Position numbers and translations under genes: made by a program
DNA from: Planctomycetaceae bacterium UBA2671
GTDB taxonomy: Bacteria; Planctomycetota; Planctomycetia; Planctomycetales; Planctomycetaceae
Assembly (NCBI GenBank): GCA_002359185.1
Contig: DEML01000042.1
Location: forward strand, 198,430 to 262,429
Direction of reading: 5' to 3'
DNA length: 64,000 nucleotides
The notes under the pieces: generated by a model
The model's input: only the letters and a program-made list of their open reading frames with translations
The model's database searches: none
What the model was told of the DNA's origin: nothing
In this document: one piece after another, positions 9,728 to 18,566 of the stretch
Position numbering within the stretch: the first letter of the stretch is position 1
Layout of the letters: every line of letters begins with the position of its first letter

Positions 9728-9757
9728 GCCACCGGAGCCCAACTTTAAGACGTAATT

Positions 9758-9824
9758 ACAAGCACGAAGCGCAAGCGAGTGAGTCGAACAACGGATAACA
9801 CACTCGTTTGCGCTTCGTGCTTGT
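9758..9824. repeat. Inverted repeat, ACAAGCACGAAGCGCAAGCGAGT family
   Basis: Arms acaagcacgaagcgcaagcg (9758-9777) and cgtttgcgcttcgtgcttgt (9805-9824) flank a loop of 27 bases. Other full copies are at 18372-18449 and 58238-58306, and a half copy at about 45069-45096. The arms are conserved while the loops differ, so the hairpin itself is what is maintained. Confidence 0.8.
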
Positions 9825-9897
9825 CAGATCATTAACTCTGAAACCGTTCGTGATTTCACTATGAACATTACGTGATCACAACAGTAGTATTTGAGCG

Positions 9898-10680
9898 ATG
9901 GATACGGACATTAAAACATCGACGCAGGCGATCCAGGAAACGAATTCCGCGGAAGATTCTCAGGCAGTGGATGCCGGAGTTCTTCCCCGACATGTGGCCA
10001 TCATCATGGATGGCAATGGACGCTGGGCTCAGCGAAAAGGGATGCCTCGGATTGAAGGTCATCGCAATGGTGTGAAAACCGTTCGCAAAATCGTCCGTGC
10101 AGCTGCCAAAGCCGGGGTTGAGTATTTAACGCTTTACTGCCTGAGCAGTGAAAACTGGAAACGCCCCCCTGCTGAACTCTCTTTTCTGATGTTTCTGCTC
10201 AAGAAATATCTGATCGATGAACGAAAAGAGATCCTCCAACAGAAACTCCAGTTCCACACGATCGGCAGAACCGAGGAATTGTCAGAAGGTATTCTCGACG
10301 AGATCAACAAGACGAAGGAACTCTCCGCTGAAAATACAGGCATGACGCTCTGCCTTGCACTCAATTACGGTGCCCGCGGAGAGATTATTGATGCGGTTCG
10401 GAAGTTAGCTGAGCAGGTTGAACGAGGGGAACTTCGTCCCGAGCAGATCGATGAACAGCTGCTCTCCAACTCACTCGATACCGCGGGAATGCCTGATCCT
10501 GATCTCGTGATTCGAACAGCTGGGGAAATGCGAATCAGCAATTTTCTGCTCTGGCAAATCAGCTATTCAGAACTCTGGATTACCGACAAACACTGGCCGG
10601 AATTCACTGAAGCCGATTTCCATCAGGCGATGCAGGATTACATCAAACGTGATCGTCGCTATGGAGGTTTAAATGCATAG
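9898..10680 (+). CDS. uppS: Isoprenyl (undecaprenyl) diphosphate synthase
   Basis: A cis-prenyltransferase that adds isopentenyl diphosphate units to farnesyl diphosphate, giving the C55 lipid carrier for peptidoglycan and surface polysaccharides. The signature HVAIIMDGNGRWA carries catalytic Asp38. EGHRNG, YCLSSENWKRP and the C-terminal RTAGEMRISNFLLWQ are the remaining conserved regions. At 260 aa it is usual length, with about 28 poorly conserved N-terminal residues. It lies 94 bases upstream of cdsA in the same direction, a common bacterial pairing in lipid synthesis. Confidence 0.95.
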   Translation: MDTDIKTSTQAIQETNSAEDSQAVDAGVLPRHVAIIMDGNGRWAQRKGMPRIEGHRNGVKTVRKIVRAAAKAGVEYLTLYCLSSENWKRPPAELSFLMFLLKKYLIDERKEILQQKLQFHTIGRTEELSEGILDEINKTKELSAENTGMTLCLALNYGARGEIIDAVRKLAEQVERGELRPEQIDEQLLSNSLDTAGMPDPDLVIRTAGEMRISNFLLWQISYSELWITDKHWPEFTEADFHQAMQDYIKRDRRYGGLNA

Positions 10681-10774
10681 TTGGCTTGAATGAGAGAAAT
10701 ATTCTTTAGAATTGAGTAGTATACTAATTCAAGCCGATTACCATTTGATTTTCCTTCCTTGAAGCACGTTGTCC

Positions 10775-11713
10775 ATGCAATCTTCTCCTGCCGTCCAGCC
10801 TGCAAAAAAAGGTCGAAACCTGCGCTGGCGGCTGATCATCTCTGCAATTCTGATTTCGTCTCTGGGAACACTGTTTTATTTCGATCATAAAATCGGTCGC
10901 AGTGCCCCGGTTTTATTATTGCTCTGCCTTTTCCTGGCCATTCGCGGTTCCTGGGAAATGACGAATCTCCTCAAGACACGATCCTTCCAGCCCAAGTTTC
11001 TACTGGTGGCGATGGGAAGTGTCTCCATCATTCTGGCGACCTGGCTAAAGCCGTTAGGGATTGGGGAAACACAGGGCGTTGATCTTTCTTACCTCGGCCC
11101 GACCATGCTCACATTCAGTCTGGTGATGATGGCTCTATTCATGATGTCCGCCCTCCGTTTTCGGGAACCGGGGCAAAGCATGGAGACCCTCAGCGCGGAG
11201 ATTATGATCGTCGTCTATGTCGGCGTCTTTCTCAGCATGACCGCTCAACTTCGCTGGGTCGCAGGACCACAGGCGGGATATCTAGTTTTAGGCTCATTGA
11301 TTGTCGCTGCCAAGGGAGGCGATGTGGGAGCCTATACGCTCGGCAAACTGTTGGGACGCAAAAAGCTGAATCCCATTCTCAGCCCCGGAAAAACCTGGTG
11401 GGGCGCCCGTGGTGCACTAATCGCTTCGGCTTTTTTCTCCTGGCTGTGGCTGACCTACATGCCACCCGTTTTTAATCCGAACTGGGAAGCCTGTCCGTGG
11501 CCTCTGGCAATTCTCTACGGAATCGTCGTCGCAATCGTCGGCATGCTGGGCGACCTGTGTGAATCACTCATCAAACGGGATGTTGGTAAAAAAGATTCCG
11601 CTCCACTTATGCCCGGCTTTGGTGGCATTCTCGATATCCTCGACAGCGTTCTCTACACCGGCCCTGTAGCTTATCTCTTCTGGAGCCTGTTCCCGATGGC
11701 AAGCTGGGTTTGA
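10775..11713 (+). CDS. cdsA: Phosphatidate cytidylyltransferase (CDP-diacylglycerol synthase)
   Basis: An integral membrane enzyme that makes CDP-diacylglycerol from phosphatidate and CTP. It has about eight hydrophobic segments. The C-terminal signature is recognisable as ESLIKRDVGKKDSAPLMPGF, continuing GGILDILDS. The usual PGHGG and DRxD of the signature read PGFGG and DILD here, so the conserved His and Arg are replaced. ATG 10775 is preferred; a TTG two codons earlier is in frame. It follows uppS, supporting a shared lipid-synthesis transcript. Length (312 aa) and position support the call despite the altered motif. Confidence 0.85.
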   Translation: MQSSPAVQPAKKGRNLRWRLIISAILISSLGTLFYFDHKIGRSAPVLLLLCLFLAIRGSWEMTNLLKTRSFQPKFLLVAMGSVSIILATWLKPLGIGETQGVDLSYLGPTMLTFSLVMMALFMMSALRFREPGQSMETLSAEIMIVVYVGVFLSMTAQLRWVAGPQAGYLVLGSLIVAAKGGDVGAYTLGKLLGRKKLNPILSPGKTWWGARGALIASAFFSWLWLTYMPPVFNPNWEACPWPLAILYGIVVAIVGMLGDLCESLIKRDVGKKDSAPLMPGFGGILDILDSVLYTGPVAYLFWSLFPMASWV

Positions 11714-11759
11714 CCGCTGGAGCGAAGTGAGGTCCAGTATCGCAATAGGTTGACCTGAG

Positions 11760-11788
11760 TGTGCCACTGCAGGCTTCCCCAGCAGTGT
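11760..11788. repeat. Short palindrome, GCCACTGC...GCAGTG family
   Basis: tgccactgc and gcagtg form a small imperfect hairpin after cdsA. A better-formed copy (cactgcttggc and gccagcagtg) is at 45136-45163. It lies between the convergent cdsA and mqnE genes. Confidence 0.4.
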
Positions 11789-11846
11789 TTCATTCGACTT
11801 TGAATTCGATTCAATCCACATTCTGGTCCTTACAGCGAACCCTACA

Positions 11847-12977
11847 TTACGCCAATACCGGTTCACCAATTGTCCAGCGATGTCCATCGCGAATGACTCG
11901 TCGATAAAGTGTATCGCGTTCCACCGGTTCGCAGCCAGCTTCTTGAATCATGCGATGCAAGGCTGGAACCGTCAGCGCCTGCGGTGTCTTGGCTCCCGCA
12001 TCGTGATAGATCGTTTCATGAACGACGGTGCCGTCAATATCGTCTGCTCCGAAGCCGAGTGCGATTTGAGCAGTCGCTTCGCCCAGCATAATCCAGTATG
12101 CCTTGATGTGGTCGAAGTTATCGAGCATCAGACGACTCAGGGCAATCATTCGCAAGTCCATTTGTCCGGTTGGTTTGGGGAGATGATCCAAACCAGTGTT
12201 CTCGGGATGGAAGGCCAGTGGAATGAACGTCTGGAATCCGCCAGTTTCATCCTGCAGAGTTCGCAATCGGTTCAGATGGTCAATTCGATGCTCTGCTTCT
12301 TCAACATGACCGTAAAGCATGGTCGCATTCGTGCGTAAGCCGAGCTGATGAGCAGTCCGATGAATTTCGAGCCAGCGTTCAGAATCTGATTTGTGCTCGC
12401 AAAGCTGTTTGCGGATCGTTTCGTCAAAAATCTCCGCTCCGCCACCCGGCATACTACCCAGGCCGACATCAATCAATTCCTGAATCACCCAGTCGTAAGG
12501 TTTCTTCGTAATGTGGCTGAACCAGTTCATTTCGACACCGGTCCAGGCTTTGATATGAATGTCCGGATCCGTTTCATGAATCACTCGGACCAGATTCAGA
12601 TACCAGTCGAATTTCTTCTGATGATGCAGTCCACCGACCACATGAATTTCAGTCGCTCCTTTTTCCTGAGCCTCGCGGACTCGTTCGCGGACCATGTCGT
12701 CCGTAAACACGTAAGCTTTGTCGGCTTTCAGATCGGAACGGAAGGCACAAAAACGGCATCGATACACGCAGACATTCGTCGGATTCAGATGAATATTCGT
12801 GTTGTAATACGCGTAGTGTCCATTTCTCTGAACACGCACATGATGAGCCAGTCGGCCCAAAGTCAGCAAATCGACCGAGCGATCCAGGAACAAACCATCC
12901 TCGATGGAAAGTCGGGTTCCTGAGTAAACCTTCTCTTCGATTTCCGCAACTCGTTTTTGAATATCAGCTTGTGGCAT
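11847..12977 (-). CDS. mqnE: Aminodeoxyfutalosine synthase (radical SAM), menaquinone pathway
   Basis: A radical SAM enzyme of the futalosine route to menaquinone. It joins an S-adenosylmethionine-derived adenosyl unit to 3-[(1-carboxyvinyl)oxy]benzoate to give aminofutalosine. The [4Fe-4S] ligands are Cys70, Cys74 and Cys77 (CxxxCxxC within NVCVYRCRFCAF). HVVGGLH, the NATMLYGH segment and the late ETIYHDAGAKTPQALT region separate MqnE from the related MqnC. The length of 376 aa is typical. The ubiA-type gene upstream in the same direction (about 200 bases, across a repeat) would act later in the same pathway. Confidence 0.92.
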   Translation of the reverse strand: MPQADIQKRVAEIEEKVYSGTRLSIEDGLFLDRSVDLLTLGRLAHHVRVQRNGHYAYYNTNIHLNPTNVCVYRCRFCAFRSDLKADKAYVFTDDMVRERVREAQEKGATEIHVVGGLHHQKKFDWYLNLVRVIHETDPDIHIKAWTGVEMNWFSHITKKPYDWVIQELIDVGLGSMPGGGAEIFDETIRKQLCEHKSDSERWLEIHRTAHQLGLRTNATMLYGHVEEAEHRIDHLNRLRTLQDETGGFQTFIPLAFHPENTGLDHLPKPTGQMDLRMIALSRLMLDNFDHIKAYWIMLGEATAQIALGFGADDIDGTVVHETIYHDAGAKTPQALTVPALHRMIQEAGCEPVERDTLYRRVIRDGHRWTIGEPVLA

Positions 12978-13023
12978 GATGTTTTCACTGTGAAATTATA
13001 TGGGTGTCTGGAGATCAATAATT

Positions 13024-13099
13024 GTAGGACTGGCTTCCAGCCTGTCTATTAGAACTGCGATTCCGGCAGTAATCAGACAGGCAAGATGCCTGACCTACA
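13024..13099. repeat. Inverted repeat, GGCTTCCAGCCTGTC family
   Basis: gtaggactggcttccagcct (from 13024) is followed by cagacaggcaagatgcctga, ending near 13099. It is the same family as 59876-59978 and the outer arms at 7434-7593. It separates ubiA from mqnE. Confidence 0.65.
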
Positions 13100-13174
13100 G
13101 CTATTTTATCCATTGATCGTCCATAGAATGTGGTTATTCGTTTGAGATGCGACCAGTTGACGCGGAAAGTCAAT

Positions 13175-14065
13175 CTATCGAGTGAGCCACAAGTCTGCAA
13201 TTCCGAACAGAAACAGTCCGATACTGATGATCGCGTTGATATTGAAAAAAGCGATCCCTGCCCGCGAAAGGTCCTGAGGCGTGACGATTGCATGTTCGTA
13301 AATCAACAACAGAGCCACAACGATCACGCTGGCCAGAAACAGCCATGAAAGAGGGCTTGTCCAGGCGAACAGTATCAGGGCGATTGCACAGAGGAAATGG
13401 CTGATAGCTGCCAGTTTCAGAGCTTTGGGAATGCCAATTCGAGCCGGGATGCTGAATAGTCCCGCTTTTCGATCAAACTCGGCATCTTGGCAGGCGTAGA
13501 TGATATCAAACCCCCCCACCCAGAAGAAAATCGCTGCCGCCAGCCACCATAAACTGGGGTCGACCGTTCCCGTCAATGCGATCCAGGTCGCAATGGGAGA
13601 GAGCATCAAAGCAGCAGCCAGCCAATAGTGGGCCCACATGCTAAAGCGTTTCACGTAGGAATATCCCAGCAGGAATAGAAGAACGGGAACGGAAAGAATT
13701 AGCGGAGTTTGATTGGGGAAAAACAACAATGTACTGGCGATGAAAGCCAGTCCGCTGAAAATCGTCAGCCCGAGGACCTGTCTGGCAGAGAGGATTCCAG
13801 CGGGAATATGACGTCCTTTCGTTCGTGGATTTTCGGCATCGAGTTTTCGATCCGCATAGCGATTGAAGGCCATCGCAGCCGTGCGGGCAAAAACCATACA
13901 AAGGAGAATGCCACACAAATCCTGCAGCCGAAATTCGACCTGAGTTGCCCAGGCAATTGCCGCACTGAGCAAGGCGAACGGCAATGCAAAAATCGTGTGG
14001 CTGAATCGAATCAGCCCAAGATAGTTTTTGAATGTCGAAGTGGGAGTGGTTTCAGCGGTCGTCAT
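13175..14065 (-). CDS. UbiA-family prenyltransferase (menaquinone pathway, MqnP-like)
   Basis: A membrane prenyltransferase, 296 aa with about eight helices. The two Asp-rich motifs that bind the magnesium-prenyl diphosphate are NRYADRKLDAENPRTKGR near residue 70 and ACQDAEFDRKAG near residue 190. The sequence is of the 4-hydroxybenzoate polyprenyltransferase type. Because mqnE lies just downstream, the likely acceptor is the 1,4-dihydroxy-6-naphthoate of the futalosine pathway rather than 4-hydroxybenzoate. That is an inference from context. Confidence 0.88.
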   Translation of the reverse strand: MTTAETTPTSTFKNYLGLIRFSHTIFALPFALLSAAIAWATQVEFRLQDLCGILLCMVFARTAAMAFNRYADRKLDAENPRTKGRHIPAGILSARQVLGLTIFSGLAFIASTLLFFPNQTPLILSVPVLLFLLGYSYVKRFSMWAHYWLAAALMLSPIATWIALTGTVDPSLWWLAAAIFFWVGGFDIIYACQDAEFDRKAGLFSIPARIGIPKALKLAAISHFLCAIALILFAWTSPLSWLFLASVIVVALLLIYEHAIVTPQDLSRAGIAFFNINAIISIGLFLFGIADLWLTR

Positions 14066-14246
14066 GTTTCCATTTCAATTCAGAGGATACGCGATTTTAC
14101 AGAGTCTTCATCGCATTTCCACCAGTTCGATATCGGAATCAATTCTTGTCTATGGTTTCGCTCAACATTCCCGTTGATTACGATAATTTGCAGAGTTTGA
14201 TTCACAAGACAAATATTCAACAAGACATTCAAGCGGGAACAGAAAT

Positions 14247-14864
14247 ATGAGATGGGCATTAGCCGTCGTGATCGCAACGATCGTCGTTTTCATGTGGGGA
14301 TTTATTTTCTGGGGAGTCAGCGGCTTGCCGGAAATGGGAGTCTCAAAAGTTGAGGATCCGTCATCAGCGGGAATCGCACTCGTCGAGCATTTCCCGGAAA
14401 ACGGAATTTACTTTGTCCCCGGCTACAGCCCGAACATTGCAGGAGATGAAGAGGAAGAGAAAATTGATGCGGCTGCACAGGCAGAGCGTATCAAAGAATT
14501 CGGTACGCTGCATCATGCGGGGCCATTGGCAATCGTCAATATGGGATCGATTACAGGGGGGCCGGTGATGGATCCCGGGATCATGTACTCAGGATTTTGT
14601 CACATCATGCTGTCCTGCATTTTCCTGGCCTTGTTGCTGGGATTGTGCGGCTCTGCTTTGCCAACGCGCTGGCGTCGAGTCCGCTTCTTTATTTTCGTCG
14701 GCTTTCTGTGTGCCTTCTATTGTAATATTGGAGAAGCCGTCTGGTGGAGATATCCCTGGAACTGGCAATTACTAACGGCTCTTTACGACTGGGTTGCCAT
14801 TTCCCTCGGAGGAATTGCCATCACGATGATTGCCCCCGTCTGGGGACAGAAAGATATTGTTTAG
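14247..14864 (+). CDS. Conserved membrane protein of unknown function
   Basis: I do not recognise this family. The 205-aa protein starts with an uncleaved-looking hydrophobic segment (residues 4-26). A soluble stretch of about 100 residues follows, containing the acidic run GDEEEEKIDAA and MGSITGGPVMDPG. Three more hydrophobic helices follow (about 118-140, 148-163 and 175-195). An N-out or N-in topology with one extracytoplasmic loop is plausible. It is divergent from ubiA and convergent with the histidine kinase, with no operon partner, so context gives no function. Confidence 0.7.
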   Translation: MRWALAVVIATIVVFMWGFIFWGVSGLPEMGVSKVEDPSSAGIALVEHFPENGIYFVPGYSPNIAGDEEEEKIDAAAQAERIKEFGTLHHAGPLAIVNMGSITGGPVMDPGIMYSGFCHIMLSCIFLALLLGLCGSALPTRWRRVRFFIFVGFLCAFYCNIGEAVWWRYPWNWQLLTALYDWVAISLGGIAITMIAPVWGQKDIV

Positions 14865-14894
14865 TTTGAGAACTCTCTACTGCAGTTTGCAGTC

Positions 14895-14962
14895 GTAGGT
14901 CAGGCTGTGCCTGACGACAAACGAGGTGGCTCGCACATTTCGTCAGGCACAGCCTGACCTAC
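14895..14962. repeat. Inverted repeat, GTAGGTCAGGCTGTGCCTGACGA family
   Basis: The arms gtaggtcaggctgtgcctga (14895-14914) and tcaggcacagcctgacctac (14943-14962) are exact reverse complements. Partial relatives are at about 1660-1680 and 29719-29742. It lies between two convergent genes and may stop transcription from both sides, though it lacks T runs. Confidence 0.75.
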
Positions 14963-14992
14963 GGCTATTCAAAACGAATATTGCTACTTTAC

Positions 14993-16798
14993 TCAGTGTG
15001 CAGAAAGGCGATTCGGTTCTTCCACAAGCGGAAAGCGGACTGTGAATGTTGTTCCGTGATTCAGTTCACTGCGAACCGAAATCGACCCGGAAAAATAGTT
15101 GCAGAGATGCTTGACGATCGCCAGACCCAATCCGGTTCCACCGGCCGCGCGAGCACGAGCGGTATCGACGCGATAAAAACGTTCGAAGATGCGTTCGAGG
15201 TGACGAGGTTCGATGCCGATTCCGGAATCGGAAATCTCAATGATCACACTTCCCTCCTCTGCTCGCCAGCCGATTTTGATCTCGCCACCTTTGGGAGTGT
15301 AATTCAGGGCATTGTCGAGCAGGTTATTGATGATCGTTCGAATTCCATCGTGGTCGGCTTTGACAAGCAACTCTTCAATTGTGGAATTGGAAATCAGAGC
15401 GATTTGTTTGCCGTGAGCGACAGGATAATGCTCATCGATCGCTTCCTGAATCGGGATGCCGATATCGATATTCTCCAAGTGAAAAGCATCTTCTTCGGAT
15501 TCGATTTTGGCCAGTTCCATCAGGTCGATAATCAGTTTGTGGAGACGATCACCATGTTCGGTAATTTGTGCGAGAAAATGATGGCCATGCTGGGGGTCTT
15601 CCATCGCTCCATCGAGCAGAGTTTCCGTACAGGCCTGAATCGCGGCGAGAGGAGTTTTCAATTCGTGCCCGACATTCGAAACAAATTCGGATCGAACCTG
15701 TTCGAGCCGTCTCAGTTCGGTCACATCATGCAAAACCAGTACCACGCCGGGACAAGGTTCTCCCGGTAACCGAGAGGCAATAAAAGCAATACGGTTTTGA
15801 CTTCGTGGCAAAACGATTTCGCGCTTCCGTTGAAATTGACCCGAGAGAACTTCGCGAACAACACTTTGCACATCAGTATTTCGCAGCACTTCCCAGTAGG
15901 GACGACCGACGACACGCTGACCTTCGAATTCAATCATTTTGAAGGCTGCTTTATTGGCAAACAGAATTCGTTCTGCAGAATCGACCGCAATTACCCCTTC
16001 AACCATCCCTCCGAGTACAGTAGCCAGACGTTCGCTGTTAGCACGCAATTGCTGCCCCTGATTCTGCAGTTCTTCGATATAGCTGACCATCTCCCGACTC
16101 ATCTCGTTGAAGGCTACTGCAAGCGAGCCAAGTTCGTCTTTTGTATTCACGGGAACTTTTTGCGACCACTGCCCGGAAGCAATCGCCTGAGATGCCCTTG
16201 TCAATTCCTCCACAGGTCGGGTGATTCTAGAGACGACAATCATTGAAAGTGCCACACCAACACAACTGACTATGAATACAATCGCCCAGGTCATACTGGC
16301 CAGATTTTGGAGTTGGGAGTGGATCTCCTCTCGAGAAGCTTCGATTTGCAGGTAACCGATCAGTTTCCCATCGTATCGGAGTTCCCGCAATAATAATTCA
16401 TAGGGGCCGCGAGTTCGATTGTTGATGGTTATCTCGATCGACGATTGCTGATCGTTCAATTGATCGTAGGCATTGCTGATCAGTATTTGATCTCGTTCTG
16501 GCTCATTCACTGAAGACGCGATTAGTTTTCGATCGGCATTAAAAAGATGATGTTGATGATCGCGAGCAGCAGCGATGCGAAAAAATTCATCGCTCGGATG
16601 AAGTTCCGTTTGATTAAGCAGGACCGTACGAGAATTGTCTGTCAGTACATCGGCAATGGTTTTCACTTCACTTTGAAAACGTTCTTCGATCATCTGGCGA
16701 TATCCCCGTACGACCGTCAAAGACAATCCCACAGTGCATAACACAATCAGTGCGACATGCGTCAGAAAGATTCGCCAGAAAAAACGAGAAGTGCCCAT
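14993..16798 (-). CDS. PhoR-like sensor histidine kinase (PAS, HAMP)
   Basis: A 601-aa membrane sensor kinase. Transmembrane segment 1 (about residues 10-30) and segment 2 (about 168-190) bracket a periplasmic sensor domain. A HAMP linker (RITRPVEELTRASQ) follows, then a PAS domain. The HisKA box SNVGHELKTPL carries the phosphorylated His378. The ATPase domain has N box NNLLDNALNYT, G1 box DSGIGI and G2 box GGTGLGLAIVKHL. The arrangement is that of PhoR/WalK-type kinases. No response regulator is adjacent: the next gene upstream in this direction is mgtE, so the kinase looks like an orphan. Confidence 0.93.
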   Translation of the reverse strand: MGTSRFFWRIFLTHVALIVLCTVGLSLTVVRGYRQMIEERFQSEVKTIADVLTDNSRTVLLNQTELHPSDEFFRIAAARDHQHHLFNADRKLIASSVNEPERDQILISNAYDQLNDQQSSIEITINNRTRGPYELLLRELRYDGKLIGYLQIEASREEIHSQLQNLASMTWAIVFIVSCVGVALSMIVVSRITRPVEELTRASQAIASGQWSQKVPVNTKDELGSLAVAFNEMSREMVSYIEELQNQGQQLRANSERLATVLGGMVEGVIAVDSAERILFANKAAFKMIEFEGQRVVGRPYWEVLRNTDVQSVVREVLSGQFQRKREIVLPRSQNRIAFIASRLPGEPCPGVVLVLHDVTELRRLEQVRSEFVSNVGHELKTPLAAIQACTETLLDGAMEDPQHGHHFLAQITEHGDRLHKLIIDLMELAKIESEEDAFHLENIDIGIPIQEAIDEHYPVAHGKQIALISNSTIEELLVKADHDGIRTIINNLLDNALNYTPKGGEIKIGWRAEEGSVIIEISDSGIGIEPRHLERIFERFYRVDTARARAAGGTGLGLAIVKHLCNYFSGSISVRSELNHGTTFTVRFPLVEEPNRLSAH

Positions 16799-16933
16799 GA
16801 GTCAGTCATTATCGTCCAATAGATATTAATATCGTACGGTACAGCATAATCCTGAACAGGGCATCTCGCACCCGTAATACCGTTCATTTTCATCGGATCG
16901 CAAAGCTTCATTAAGAATTCATATGCGGTGAGA

Positions 16934-18292
16934 TTAAGCTGGCAAGCTGCCAAACACAAAGTAAGCTACGTTGAAATAGATGATGACACCAATCACATCA
17001 ACCATTGCGGCAATCAATGGTGTGGACATGTAAGCGGGATCAGCTTCGAATTTGTGGATAATCAATGGCAGAGAAGCGCCCGTCACAGCAGCGATCACCA
17101 CCACCAGCAAGACAGTTGAGGAGACAACAATGGCTGGCGCGATGAATCCTGTCAGCAGCCACGCACAAAAGAACGAAATCGTGGCAACGGTTCCTCCCAG
17201 GATTAAGCTGAGGGACAATTCACGCGCAAGAATCTTGAAGGCGCCCACACTTTTCAGACGCGCATGATCACGCGCCAAGGCCGAAATGACCAGAGCCGCG
17301 GACTGGGAACCCGCGTTTCCACCACTCGCCATCACCAGCGGCAGAAACATGATGATCCAACCCCGCTCACCCGGACCCTGAAAGTATTGCAGCACCCAGG
17401 CTGTAAACACGGAAGCTCCCAACAGGAACAACAGCCAGAAACCTCGTTTCTGTGCCAGCACTAACACCGAGGTGGAAAAGTAAGAATCCTCCAGCGGTTC
17501 CACGGCAGCCAGACGATGCTGATCTTCCTCAGCTTCTTCTCGCAAAACGTCGGCGGCATCATCGTGAGTGACGATACCGACCAGACGGTTTTCCGTATCA
17601 ACGACGGGAATTGCGATGAAGCCGTAGCGATTCAATTCATTGGCGACGAATTCGTCGTCATCATCGACTTTGACGTAAATCACATCGTTCCGCATGATTT
17701 CGGAAAGCAGCTGCTGCGGCTTGGCGAGAATCAGCTTTCGCATCGAGATGAAACCGAGCAGTTGCCGCTTTTCATCGATGATGTAGATGTAATAAATCGT
17801 TTCTCGATCAGGAGCCTGCAATCGCAATCGATCGAACGCCTCACCCACCGTAATATTTTTCGGCAGCGAAGCATATTCAGTAGTCATAATCGAGCCCGCA
17901 GAACCTTCCGGATAGGAAAGCAATCTGCGAATGTCTGCTCGTTCCGCTTGAGCAATTAAGGGAAGCAATGTCTCGACGTGACTGGGGTCAAGTTTTTCAA
18001 GTAAGTCGACCCGGTCATCGGCTGCCATTTCCTGGACGAGTTTGGAAAGCGGCTTCCTCTCCATCTTTTCCACGAGGGAAATTTGAAATCCCAGGGGCAG
18101 ATATCCAAAAATTTCAGCTCGACGCTCCAGTCCACACTTGGATAGTACAGTCAGTGCATCTTCAGGAGGAAGTTCCGCCAGTAACTCAGCTGTGACAGCT
18201 GGAAACAGAACTTCACAGAACTCCCTCATGGCCATTTCATCGTTCTCGATGATCATGAGCCGCAGGTCGGGCAGAAGGAGCGTGTTGTACAT
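16934..18292 (-). CDS. mgtE: Magnesium transporter MgtE
   Basis: A homodimeric Mg2+ channel in the inner membrane, gated by cytoplasmic Mg2+ binding. The 452-aa protein shows the N-terminal superhelical MgtE_N domain (LLAELPPEDA and related helical repeats), then two CBS domains (about residues 135-255, with TTEYASLPKNITVGEA). Five transmembrane helices carry the pore signature MASGGNAGSQSAAL. The start is ATG 18292. It lies directly upstream of the histidine kinase gene, separated by about 135 bases; a functional link is possible but unproven. Confidence 0.95.
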   Translation of the reverse strand: MYNTLLLPDLRLMIIENDEMAMREFCEVLFPAVTAELLAELPPEDALTVLSKCGLERRAEIFGYLPLGFQISLVEKMERKPLSKLVQEMAADDRVDLLEKLDPSHVETLLPLIAQAERADIRRLLSYPEGSAGSIMTTEYASLPKNITVGEAFDRLRLQAPDRETIYYIYIIDEKRQLLGFISMRKLILAKPQQLLSEIMRNDVIYVKVDDDDEFVANELNRYGFIAIPVVDTENRLVGIVTHDDAADVLREEAEEDQHRLAAVEPLEDSYFSTSVLVLAQKRGFWLLFLLGASVFTAWVLQYFQGPGERGWIIMFLPLVMASGGNAGSQSAALVISALARDHARLKSVGAFKILARELSLSLILGGTVATISFFCAWLLTGFIAPAIVVSSTVLLVVVIAAVTGASLPLIIHKFEADPAYMSTPLIAAMVDVIGVIIYFNVAYFVFGSLPA

Positions 18293-18371
18293 GCTGAAAG
18301 TCCTTTCTGCTCGATATATTTTTGGGGGATACTATTCCAGGCGAATCAAATTTTAAGTCAGAAGAGATGTC

Positions 18372-18449
18372 ATACAAGCACGAATCGCAAGCGAGTGTGT
18401 CCAATTGGAATAGGATTTCAGCTCACTCGCTTGCGCTTCGTGCTTGTAT
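18372..18449. repeat. Inverted repeat, ACAAGCACGAAGCGCAAGCGAGT family
   Basis: The arms atacaagcacgaatcgcaag (from about 18372) and cttgcgcttcgtgcttgtat (to 18449) resemble those at 9758-9824 and 58238-58306. The loop sequence is different. It lies between rpsI and mgtE. Confidence 0.75.
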
Positions 18450-18484
18450 TGTGGTTAAGCCACAAAAGTTCTCACCTTATACAA

Positions 18485-18513
18485 TAATCCCCGACTTAAA
18501 AAGCCGGGGATTA
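18485..18513 (-). terminator. Hairpin downstream of rpsI
   Basis: Nine-base arms taatccccg (18485-18493) and cggggatta (18505-18513) enclose an A/T-rich loop. It lies about 55 bases after the rpsI stop. The T tract on the minus strand is weak, so the terminator call is tentative. A second small palindrome (cccgctgcatgcggg) abuts the rpsI stop at 18542-18556. Confidence 0.5.
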
Positions 18514-18566
18514 TGAGTAGTTTGTGTTCACGACCACATTAACCCGCTGCATGCGGGCATGCTTTT

